From UBA6926 sp045562535 (GTDB lineage Bacteria > Chloroflexota > Dehalococcoidia > UBA6926), in NCBI GenBank assembly GCA_045562535.1, contig JBJKVP010000008.1:1-64000 (forward strand): DNA of 64,000 nt, read 5' to 3'. The notes under the pieces are model-generated. The model worked only from the letters and a program-made list of their open reading frames with translations, made no database searches and had not been told where the DNA came from. This document shows, piece by piece, positions 42,300 to 50,235 of this stretch; the stretch's first letter is position 1, and each line of letters starts with the position of its first letter. The translations under genes and the position numbers were made by a program.

Positions 42300-42953
42300 T
42301 TAATTCATTATAGCTTCTTCTAAAACAACTGCATCAAAAGTACCGGACAATAATTGTTGGACAAGCATAGATTCGTCCAAAATCTCATTTTCAAAAGCTG
42401 TCATGCATTTAGCAATAGCACTAACAAAGTGGGCATCGCTTCCTCCTGTACCTCTGTAGCCCATTTTTATAGCAAGATCCTGGGCTATATCCGCTTCTTC
42501 CGGTCTATTACCACCATTCAATTGTTCCACCGTATCTATCGTTGGGAACTCGATCCCTTGTCTCATCCATTCAGATAAACCGATACCAGATCGCCCGGGG
42601 TGAGCAGGTATAGCGATCGCACCAGTCTGTTTAGCAATTTCCATAAGGAAAAAAGAGTCTATGTTCACATCGCTGAAATCAATTATTTCGGTCATTTGCT
42701 TGCTAACGCCATAGACCAAAAAGTGCCCGTGTTTTGTGTCAAGTTCTGCTCCTTTCAGTACAACAGTTTGGTAATTTTCTGAAAGTTCACTGTAATCGAC
42801 AGAAAAATCGAACTGGCGATGCTCGGTTAAAACAATACCATCGATTTTAGATCCTTTTTCTCTAAGTCTTTTTATCCATTTCAAATACTGCTCCACGGAA
42901 GCCCGTGAGTCATCAGACGCTATCGAGTGGCAATGCAAGTCAAAATAGAACAT
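42300..42953 (-). CDS. PHP-domain phosphoesterase
   Basis: 217-residue PHP fold with a complete trinuclear metal site: H-C-H at the N-terminus (DLHCHSIASDD), T-E-H (VLTEHRQ), the Glu in KGAELDTKHGHF, His in IPAHPGRSG and the final GGSDAH. Related enzymes hydrolyse phosphoesters of nucleotides, histidinol phosphate or polymerase-associated substrates. It is 16 bp upstream of the dehydratase pair on the same strand; the functional link is unclear. Confidence 0.85.
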   Translation of the reverse strand: MFYFDLHCHSIASDDSRASVEQYLKWIKRLREKGSKIDGIVLTEHRQFDFSVDYSELSENYQTVVLKGAELDTKHGHFLVYGVSKQMTEIIDFSDVNIDSFFLMEIAKQTGAIAIPAHPGRSGIGLSEWMRQGIEFPTIDTVEQLNGGNRPEEADIAQDLAIKMGYRGTGGSDAHFVSAIAKCMTAFENEILDESMLVQQLLSGTFDAVVLEEAIMN

Positions 42954-43014
42954 ACGGTTGGATATGCTAGCATGAGAAAACCGTAAGATACAAGTATTTT
43001 CTGCAGAACTTCGT

Positions 43015-44139
43015 CTAATATTGCACTTGAGACCCTACAAAAGTCCGAGCCCATTCATCTGCAATGAATATATCATCAATTGTTTCAACGCTAGTTGCCC
43101 TATGATTGCCTAAGGTCATTTCAATAATTCCCGGTATTTCTGTAAACCCTATCTGTTGAGATAAAAAGAGATCAACGGCAGCATCATTAGCAGCTGCAAC
43201 CACGGCGGGGTATGTTTCCCCTAATTTAATAGCCTCCAAAGCCAGTCGGTAACTGGAAAATAGTTCTTCTTCTAAAGACTCAAAAGAAACTTTCCCAAGT
43301 TCAAGTAAATTCACTCGGGTAACCTGGGCGTTTGCCCAGCGATCTGGATAAGCTAGTGCTAATTGCACAGGAACCCTCATATCGGGATTAGATAATACGG
43401 CCTTAACAGAACCATCCTGAAACTCTGTCAAAGCTCTTACTACACTTTCCGGGTGGTATACAACTCTAATATTTTCAACAGGTATATCATAGAGGTGATG
43501 GATAGCACTCAATTGGGTTGCCTTTGTGATCAAAGTAGATGAATCAATGCTTCTTCGCTGGCCTACTTTTCTTGAAGGGCGAACAAGAGCATTAAGGCCA
43601 TGACTTCTTAAGCGCCTAGCATTGATTGTCCCCCAAGTTGATGTAATTGTTACTTGATCAACCGTTTCACGATCTTCTCCCCACAAGGTTTGCCAAACCC
43701 CTGCTGGTTCATCATCCAATGGGAAAATAGAAGCTCCTGTTTCTTGTGCAGTTTTTTTGAGTAAGGATCCCATAACAAACAACAGATCAATGTTACCCAA
43801 AGCAACTCTTTTTCCAGCTCGGACAGCATCCCAGGTAGCCCTTAAGCTAGATTTCCCCACATGCGAAATGAAAACCATGTCTACTTCTTCAGATGTTACT
43901 AGTTCAGATGCTGATACAACTCGTACATCTCCTACAGAGGAATCCCATTCACCATGAGCTAGTGAGATCATATTAGGCCGATATTTTAAGACTTGCTCTT
44001 GTAATCTATCAACATTAGATCCCGTGCCTAAAGCTACGATATTGATTTCCTCTTCTAGAGAATCAATAACATCCAATATTGTTCTTCCGAGTGAACCTGT
44101 AGAACCAATAATGGCGATGTTTAAAGGATCGGTTTTCAT
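43015..44139 (-). CDS. dxr: 1-deoxy-D-xylulose 5-phosphate reductoisomerase
   Basis: Converts DXP to MEP with NADPH, the second step of the non-mevalonate isoprenoid pathway. 374 residues: IAIIGSTGSLGRTILD (NADPH loop), ALGNIDLLF in place of the common A-N-K-E-x-L, PLDDEPAGVWQ (normally D-S-E-H, here D-D-E-P), and the C-terminal AANDAAVDLFLSQQIGFTEI with catalytic N and E. The A-L-G-N-I-D and D-D-E-P variants are unusual for Dxr, so a DRL or diverged Dxr is possible, although the overall order fits. It follows sufD by 25 bp. Confidence 0.82.
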   Translation of the reverse strand: MKTDPLNIAIIGSTGSLGRTILDVIDSLEEEINIVALGTGSNVDRLQEQVLKYRPNMISLAHGEWDSSVGDVRVVSASELVTSEEVDMVFISHVGKSSLRATWDAVRAGKRVALGNIDLLFVMGSLLKKTAQETGASIFPLDDEPAGVWQTLWGEDRETVDQVTITSTWGTINARRLRSHGLNALVRPSRKVGQRRSIDSSTLITKATQLSAIHHLYDIPVENIRVVYHPESVVRALTEFQDGSVKAVLSNPDMRVPVQLALAYPDRWANAQVTRVNLLELGKVSFESLEEELFSSYRLALEAIKLGETYPAVVAAANDAAVDLFLSQQIGFTEIPGIIEMTLGNHRATSVETIDDIFIADEWARTFVGSQVQY

Positions 44140-44164
44140 ATTGTAAAACTTATCCTATCTATAT

Positions 44165-45520
44165 CTAAAGATTATCTAGTTTGTTTTCAACCACGTATTG
44201 GAGATATTCCTTGAGAGTATCATTTTCAACAGTATCAATAACTTCAGCAACAAACGCTCTAATTAATATTCGTTTAGCCTGTTCTTCTGTAACGCCTCGA
44301 CTCATTAGGTAGAAAATTGCATCTTCGTCGATTTGACCACACGCTGCTCCGTGACCACATCTGACATCATCACAATAAACCCAAAAAGCTGGCTTGGTAT
44401 CTGCTTCAGCCGTATTAGAAAGAAGTAAATTTTTATCTACTTGATTAGCGTTTACACCGGCGGCTTTTTCACGAACAATGATACTTCCATGAAATACAGA
44501 CCTTGAATGACCATCAAGTATACCCTTATATATTTCGTTACTATCATTATTTCCAACGACATGATCAATGACCACCTGATTATCGATGTGTTGGGATCTG
44601 CTCACCACATAGGCTCCATTGATTCTAGCAAAACCACCTTCTCCAAGCATTTTTATATTTAAATTATTTCTTGCTAATCGTGATCCTATATCAAGATTCA
44701 TCGAGCTAAACCGTGCGTTCGCTTGGACTTCGACATCGGTGGTAGAAACGTGATACGTATTTTCGTTGTAATCCTGAGTTTTAGTGTAATTTAAAATTGA
44801 TCCTTGTCCAACAATAATCTCAGTCACCGCATTAGAGAAATGTTTAGTATTTCCAACTGATGCATAACTTTCAATTACATTAGATACGCTGTCGTTACCA
44901 GCAACAATCAGCACTCTAGGTATAGAGAAGCTCTGGCTAACTAAATCAGTGGACACAAATATGACCTGTATCAGCTGATCTGATCTTTGTTTTGGCAATA
45001 TATGTATAAATGCTCCTTGATCAAGAAACGCCGTGTTCATTGCAGTAAATCCACTCACATCAGTGGTAGATCTCGTACTAATATACTCATCAATAACTGA
45101 ACTGTATGATTTATTTCTTGCATCCACCAAATTACTAATTTCAACAGAGGATTGCTCTTCAGGGATATTTGAAAGATCTGGTTTGTATATACCATCCACA
45201 AAAATTAGCGATGTTGTAGTGTTTTCTTTGTCAATTAGCACCGATTCAATAGCATCTTTAATACGGTTATCTTCTCCTGAATTCACAACTTGCTTAGCCT
45301 CATAAGGCGATTCGAAGCTGTCGTTCATTATGGGTCTAATATCTGTGTACTTCCACTCCTCGTTACCTTTCCTTTTTGCAGGAAAACCTAAACTCAGAAA
45401 ATCTTTCAATCCTGTGGATCGTACTTTGGATGTAGTATCTGATTGATCTTGGAAAAGCTTCTCGCTCACAAGGCGATCATATGCTTCTTGGTAATCATGT
45501 TCTTTAATTTTATTAGTCAC
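44165..45520 (-). CDS. sufD: Fe-S cluster scaffold subunit SufD
   Basis: Part of the SufBCD scaffold for Fe-S assembly. 451 residues with the right-handed beta-helix core and the C-terminal SufBD signature: NQVDKNLLLSNTAEADTKP, CGHGAACGQIDEDAIFYL and MSRGVTEEQAKRILIRAF. An internal stretch (residues ~90-160) is more variable than usual. The GTG start at 45520 has GGTGAT upstream. It follows sufB by 55 bp. sufC, normally between or before these genes, is not found in the window. Confidence 0.92.
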   Translation of the reverse strand: MTNKIKEHDYQEAYDRLVSEKLFQDQSDTTSKVRSTGLKDFLSLGFPAKRKGNEEWKYTDIRPIMNDSFESPYEAKQVVNSGEDNRIKDAIESVLIDKENTTTSLIFVDGIYKPDLSNIPEEQSSVEISNLVDARNKSYSSVIDEYISTRSTTDVSGFTAMNTAFLDQGAFIHILPKQRSDQLIQVIFVSTDLVSQSFSIPRVLIVAGNDSVSNVIESYASVGNTKHFSNAVTEIIVGQGSILNYTKTQDYNENTYHVSTTDVEVQANARFSSMNLDIGSRLARNNLNIKMLGEGGFARINGAYVVSRSQHIDNQVVIDHVVGNNDSNEIYKGILDGHSRSVFHGSIIVREKAAGVNANQVDKNLLLSNTAEADTKPAFWVYCDDVRCGHGAACGQIDEDAIFYLMSRGVTEEQAKRILIRAFVAEVIDTVENDTLKEYLQYVVENKLDNL

Positions 45521-45575
45521 AATTAATCACCATACGCAACTGATAAATAGTTTTATGAGGGATAGTTAACATGGA

Positions 45576-47054
45576 TTAGCCAACGGCTCCTTCTAAATTC
45601 ATCTCCAAAAGACGTGTTGCTTCAACAGAAAATTCAAACGGTAGATTCCTAAATACTTGTTCACAAAAGCCATTTATTATCATTGAATGTGCTTTTTCAA
45701 CAGATATACCTCTTGAGTTGCAGTAAAAAAGTTGGTCTTCACTGACTTTAGAAGTATAAGCCTCGTGCTCTAAAAACGCGCTTTTATTTTTTACTTCAAC
45801 ATAAGGGGTAGTATGAGCCCCACATTCATCACCGATTAACAAAGAATCACATTGAGTGAAATTTGAAGCGTTTTCTGCGCCAGGGTTGATTCTCACAAGC
45901 CCACGATATGTATTTTCGGCTTTACCTGCAGAAATACCTTTAGATATTATCGTACTTTTTGTGTTCTTACCGATATGAGTCATTTTACTTCCGGTATCTG
46001 CCTGCTGATGACCTTTGGCAAGAGCTACTGAATAGAACTCTCCAATAGAATCGTCTCCTTGGAGTATTACACTCGGATATTTCCATGTAATTGCTGATCC
46101 AGTTTCAACTTGGGTCCAAGATATTTTCGACCTTTTACCCAAACATTTACCCCTTTTAGTAACAAAGTTAAAAACTCCACCTTTTCCATTTTCATCTCCA
46201 GGGTACCAGTTCTGTATAGTCGAGTATTTAATTTCAGCATCATCCATAGTAACTAATTCGACAACGGCAGCATGCAGTTGGTTCGTATCGCGAACAGGGG
46301 CACTACAGCCTTCTAGATAGCTAACATAAGAAGAGTCTTCTGCCACTATCAAAGTTCTTTCGAATTGGCCAGTGTTTTCAGCGTTAATCCTAAAATAAGT
46401 AGTAAGTTCCATAGGGCATCTTACTCCCTTGGGTACGTAACAAAAAGATCCATCCGAAAAGACTGCAGAGTTAAGGGCAGCATAAAAGTTATCAGAATAG
46501 GGAACCACGCTCCCTAAATATTTTTTTACTAGTTCAGGATGATTTACAACGGCTTCTGAAAACGAAGAAAATATAATACCTTCCTCGGCGAGTTTCTCTT
46601 TGAAAGTAGTAGCTACCGAGACACTATCAAAAACTGCATCAACCGCGACACCAGCAAGCATTTTTTGTTCTTCCAACGGAATTCCCAGCTTTTCAAACGT
46701 AGCCAGTATGTCTGGATCAACCTCATCAAGACTTTCTAGAAGTTCTTTAGTTTTCGGTGCCGAATAATATATTATGTCTTGGAAATCAATTGGGTCGTGC
46801 TTGATATGAGCCCATTCTGGAACATCGCCCCCATCAACCAGTGATTCCCAATGTCTAAATGCTTTTAGACGCCATTCTAAAAGCCATTCTGGTTCTTCTT
46901 TTTTAGCCGATATCCATCTTACCGTATCCTCAGTAAGACCTGGGGGAGCCGTTTCTGACTCAATATCTGTAACAAAACCATATTTATAGTCTTGCGCGAT
47001 ATTTTCTTTAACTATTTGATTCTTTTCCGCTGAATCTAATTCATCTGTTGTCAT
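45576..47054 (-). CDS. sufB: Fe-S cluster scaffold subunit SufB
   Basis: Main scaffold subunit of SufBCD, accepting persulfide sulfur. 492 residues: PPGLTEDTVRWISAKKEEP, FSDGSFCYVPKGVRCPMEL, SSYVSYLEGCSAPVRD (the conserved E-G-C), ENGKGGVFNFVTKRG, SKISWTQVETGSAITWKYP, QCDSLLIGDECGAHTTPYVE (acceptor Cys) and LEHEAYTSKVSEDQLFYC. It is the first gene of a sufB-sufD-dxr run with its own good promoter, and divergent from the Sec-containing DsbA-like gene. Confidence 0.96.
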   Translation of the reverse strand: MTTDELDSAEKNQIVKENIAQDYKYGFVTDIESETAPPGLTEDTVRWISAKKEEPEWLLEWRLKAFRHWESLVDGGDVPEWAHIKHDPIDFQDIIYYSAPKTKELLESLDEVDPDILATFEKLGIPLEEQKMLAGVAVDAVFDSVSVATTFKEKLAEEGIIFSSFSEAVVNHPELVKKYLGSVVPYSDNFYAALNSAVFSDGSFCYVPKGVRCPMELTTYFRINAENTGQFERTLIVAEDSSYVSYLEGCSAPVRDTNQLHAAVVELVTMDDAEIKYSTIQNWYPGDENGKGGVFNFVTKRGKCLGKRSKISWTQVETGSAITWKYPSVILQGDDSIGEFYSVALAKGHQQADTGSKMTHIGKNTKSTIISKGISAGKAENTYRGLVRINPGAENASNFTQCDSLLIGDECGAHTTPYVEVKNKSAFLEHEAYTSKVSEDQLFYCNSRGISVEKAHSMIINGFCEQVFRNLPFEFSVEATRLLEMNLEGAVG

Positions 47055-47128
47055 TCACATGTTCCTATCAATCAAACTTGGAAAACTGCTTTTATTTCTA
47101 CAAAAATTATGCACTACAAACACGGGAA

Positions 47129-47158
47129 AGTATATCTGTTTTTCTATCTGAATGTCAA
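47129..47158 (-). promoter_or_regulatory. Promoter of sufB
   Basis: On the minus strand, TTGACA (47153-47158) and TATACT (47129-47134, 5 of 6) are separated by 18 bp. The leader would be about 68 nt. I see no clear IscR or SufR operator; the rest of 47055-47319 holds only short AT-rich repeats and a 5-bp hairpin AAGCC/GGCTT near 47284-47298. Confidence 0.6.
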
Positions 47159-47319
47159 TGTAACACGTATATATTGCCGTAAAATCCAGTATATCTCAAA
47201 AGAGGCCTACAAATTATTCCGATTAAAGAGTATATTCCGTATATAACAATTAATACTGATCTAATAATAGAAGTCTAGGCTTGAAGCCAACAAGGCTTGT
47301 AGTAGAAAGTAGGAAGATA

Positions 47320-47934
47320 TTGACGAATAAAATTAAACTTCCAGTAACAGTTTGGTACGATTATATTTGACCTTGGTGTTATATCGGCCAGGATCGGGTC
47401 GAACAACTAAAAAATGACTTTGATGTGGAAATCGATTATAGAGCCTTTTTCCTCAGGCCTGACCTACCACCAGAAGGTATGCCTAGACCTGAAAAATACA
47501 ACAATCCTAACAGCCCCGTTCAAAGGGCAGCCGAAGAAGCAGGTATATTGATGAACCGACCTGCAATAGTTCCATACACTCGTCTTGCGCTTGAGGCAAC
47601 TGAGGCGGCTAAATCTCTTGGACAAGGAGAGAAGTTTCATGAACTAGCCTACGCTTCCTACTGGGAGGATGGTACGGACTTAGGAAAAATTGATAACCTA
47701 AAACCCATTGTAGAAGCCGCTGAATTAGACTGGGACACTGTAAAACAACATATAGAACAGCGAACCTTCAAAGAAGATGTTGAAAAGCAATATGAAGAGG
47801 CACTCAAAGTAGGAGTGACAGGCATTCCAGCTTATGTCATAGGAAACTATTTCTTTATGGGAGCTCAGCCTTATGAGGTATTCAAACAAGTTGCTGAAAA
47901 AGCCCTAAAACACATGGAAGAGAATCAAGATTAG
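47320..47934 (+). CDS. Selenocysteine-containing DsbA/FrnE-like oxidoreductase (in-frame TGA at 47368-47370)
   Basis: Thioredoxin-fold protein of the FrnE branch of DsbA (204 residues with Sec17). From the TTG at 47320, preceded by AGGAAG, the frame reads VTVWYDYI-TGA-PWCYIGQDRVEQL. Relatives have D-Y-x-C-P-W-C-x-x-G here, so TGA replaces the nucleophilic first Cys, giving U-P-W-C. The rest is complete: helical insert, then the cis-Pro loop GVTGIPAYVIGNYFFMG. There is no signal peptide, so it acts in the cytosol. A hairpin follows the TGA at SECIS distance. Automatic calling would start at an internal codon near 47425 and lose the active site. Confidence 0.88.
47384..47402 (+). promoter_or_regulatory. 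Candidate SECIS hairpin of the DsbA-like gene
   Basis: TCGGCC (47384-47389) pairs with GGTCGA (47397-47402), six pairs with one G-U, around the 7-nt loop AGGATCG. The loop starts 20 nt after the TGA and has G at its second and third positions, in line with bacterial SECIS rules. Confidence 0.65.
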
Positions 47935-48027
47935 ATTGATGGAGTTTTTGATGAATAGAATTACGTTTTTATCTAATAATCGGGAAGTAAGGCACGTTTT
48001 CGTTTCTTACCGGTAAAAGGAATTTGG

Positions 48028-49449
48028 ATGGAGGATTATAGAAGAAGGCCGTTCGAAAAAGTAGTACGTCACCAAATTGGACGTAAACAACGAACCCTTA
48101 AAGTTCGCCGTAGGCCCAATTTGGTACCACACTGGAAAACGCCCTTATCGGGTCTTGGCCTAGCGTTCATCATCAGTATCTTAATCGGTACGTTAGCGCT
48201 AATGTTACCTGCTTCATCTTCCTCAGGTGTATCGACAAATTTTCTAGACTCCCTTTTTACATCAACTTCTGCAACTTTAGTTACAGGCCTAATAGTTGTA
48301 GAAACATCGCAGCATTGGTCCACCCTAGGTCAATTTATAATATTGCTGCTTATTCAAATAGGTGGCCTAGGATATATGACGGGATTAGCTTTCATCCTGA
48401 TCGCATCGGGCCGCAAGATTTCTCTAAACCAAAGGAAATCTTTACGCCTGGTTTTTGGTGGAGGCAGATTAGGTAATATCGATCTAGAAGCAAAAAATAT
48501 TTTGTTATATTCCTTGGGAATTCAGTTAATAGGAGCTGTGCTTCTTGCCATTTATTTCATACTAAATGGGAGCAATTTTACCGAATCTTCTTGGCATGGG
48601 ATATTCCACGCCGTATCAGCTTTTCAGAACGCAGGATTCGACATCACTATGGGGAATTCTATATCTGCCTATAGATTTGATAGTTTTATTGTGACCGTAA
48701 TAACCGCGCTATCATTATTGGGAGCAACGGGATTCAATGTCCTCTTTGCTATAATCATCATTCGCAAATGGCGCCCAATGAACCTAGATCTAAAACTAGT
48801 TATTCTCGGTTCATTTATTATCATAATTATTGGTTTTATTGGCATCCTTATTTCCGAATGGAACAATACCTCAACATTAGCTAACGTACCTCTGAGCCAA
48901 AAATTAATAGACTCTTTTTCTTTAGCTATAGGTGGCAGAACTTCAGGGTTTACTACAATGCCGATATCAGATCTACGTGACTACACCCTTTTCCTATTGG
49001 CTTGCCTAATGGCTATTGGGGGTGCCGCTGGTTCCATGACCGGAGGAATTAAAATAGGCGTTTTCATGATTATGATTTTTACACTTTGGTCGACGCTGCG
49101 AGGTAGGATTAGGACAGTAGCCTTTCGTAAAGAAATACCTGATGCTCAAGTTCGCAGGGCATTCTCAATAGTAGCTTTAGCATTCATTTACGTTAATTTA
49201 AGCTCTCTATTCCTTAGCTTAATTGAAACCCAACCTTTCATTGAAATATTGTTCGAAATAGTTTCTGCTTTTGGGTTAGTTGGTTTATCCACGGGAATAA
49301 CCTCCGAATTCTCAGTTTTAGGTAAACTAGTGTTGATATTATCAATGTTTATTGGAAGGCTTTTACCTATATATATTGCTTTAGAATTGGCTTACCGAGA
49401 GAGGAAACCACTATATCGGTTCCCTCAAGAAGAGGTTAGGATAGGATAG
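48028..49449 (+). CDS. trkH: Trk/Ktr-type potassium uptake membrane subunit
   Basis: K+ channel-like transporter of 473 residues with four M1-P-M2 repeats. Selectivity-filter regions are recognisable: TSATLVTGLIVVET, FQNAGFDITMG, GGRTSGFTTMP and VGLSTGITSEF, each with the single conserved Gly. A basic N-terminal tail (residues 1-35) precedes the first helix. The ATG follows AAAAGGA. The cytosolic gating subunit is encoded 48 bp downstream. Relative to E. coli TrkH the N-terminal extra helices are missing, so KtrB is an equally good name. Confidence 0.9.
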   Translation: MEDYRRRPFEKVVRHQIGRKQRTLKVRRRPNLVPHWKTPLSGLGLAFIISILIGTLALMLPASSSSGVSTNFLDSLFTSTSATLVTGLIVVETSQHWSTLGQFIILLLIQIGGLGYMTGLAFILIASGRKISLNQRKSLRLVFGGGRLGNIDLEAKNILLYSLGIQLIGAVLLAIYFILNGSNFTESSWHGIFHAVSAFQNAGFDITMGNSISAYRFDSFIVTVITALSLLGATGFNVLFAIIIIRKWRPMNLDLKLVILGSFIIIIIGFIGILISEWNNTSTLANVPLSQKLIDSFSLAIGGRTSGFTTMPISDLRDYTLFLLACLMAIGGAAGSMTGGIKIGVFMIMIFTLWSTLRGRIRTVAFRKEIPDAQVRRAFSIVALAFIYVNLSSLFLSLIETQPFIEILFEIVSAFGLVGLSTGITSEFSVLGKLVLILSMFIGRLLPIYIALELAYRERKPLYRFPQEEVRIG

Positions 49450-49497
49450 TGACCAAAATTTCTTCACAGAATAAAAACGGAGTTTAGGAGGTATTTG

Positions 49498-50163
49498 ATG
49501 ACAAATCAACAAGTTGTGGTAATCGGTCTTGGACTTTTTGGAGGAACTGTAGCAAAGAGATTGTTTGACCAAAATCATCAAGTGCTTGGTATAGACCAAA
49601 ACGAGAGAGTCGTTAACGAAATCGCACCCTATATTACTGAGGCGGTTCAAGCTGACGCAACCGACGAAACAGCTTTAAAAGACCTGGGCGTAGGAGATTA
49701 TGATATTGCGATTGTTGGTTTTGGACGAGATGTGCCGACAAGCCTTATGGTCACAGTTTTATTAAAAAATCTGCAACTTCCATACATTGTAGCTCGATCG
49801 CATGATCCTCTTCACGCTGCCACACTTGAACGTATTGGAGCCGATAAAATAATATCCCCGGAGGAAGAAACAGGCGAAAGACTTGCACATAGCCTGGGTT
49901 ACCCTAAAGTTGTCGATTATCTAGGTGTTTCTCGAAATTTTGGCATCAGTAAATTTGTACCAAGCGAAACTCACGTCGGTAAAACCCTTGAAGACATAGG
50001 TTTCAGCGATGGAACAGATGCGGAAAAAGCAAGGGTAGTTCTAATGCGACGTGGGCAAAACGAGATCATTTACTCACCTGATAGATTTGAGAAATTAGCG
50101 GTAGGCGATGAGTTAGTAATCGCTAGCCTTGATGAAGCCCTAGATGACTTAATGTCTATATAA
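49498..50163 (+). CDS. trkA: KTN/RCK potassium uptake regulatory subunit
   Basis: Peripheral subunit that binds nucleotide and gates the membrane protein encoded upstream. 221 residues: Rossmann loop VVVIGLGLFGGTVAKRL with Asp in LGIDQN, the ATDETALKDLG segment, then an RCK-C domain (residues ~135-220, VGDELVIASLDEAL). ATG 49498 has TAGGAGG six bases upstream; a TTG just before it is not needed. This is the KtrA size class. Confidence 0.92.
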   Translation: MTNQQVVVIGLGLFGGTVAKRLFDQNHQVLGIDQNERVVNEIAPYITEAVQADATDETALKDLGVGDYDIAIVGFGRDVPTSLMVTVLLKNLQLPYIVARSHDPLHAATLERIGADKIISPEEETGERLAHSLGYPKVVDYLGVSRNFGISKFVPSETHVGKTLEDIGFSDGTDAEKARVVLMRRGQNEIIYSPDRFEKLAVGDELVIASLDEALDDLMSI

Positions 50164-50199
50164 AGGTTTACCTCTTTGCAAACCCCAAACTAGATATAC
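50164..50199 (+). repeat. Direct repeat copy 1 (before the ThDP enzyme gene)
   Basis: Matches 52050-52086 imperfectly over 36-37 bp; the last 15 bases, CCAAACTAGATATAC, are identical and a central CTTTGCA is shared. It lies 36 bp before the ATG at 50236. Confidence 0.7.
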
Positions 50200-50235
50200 C
50201 AGAAAGACTGAATAAATTAGATGGGAGGCCCCATA

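Noticed and set aside
47425..47934. Start of the DsbA-like protein at 47425
   Set aside because: This start omits the first strand and the redox motif, has no ribosome site, and the same frame upstream holds the missing family sequence through the TGA.
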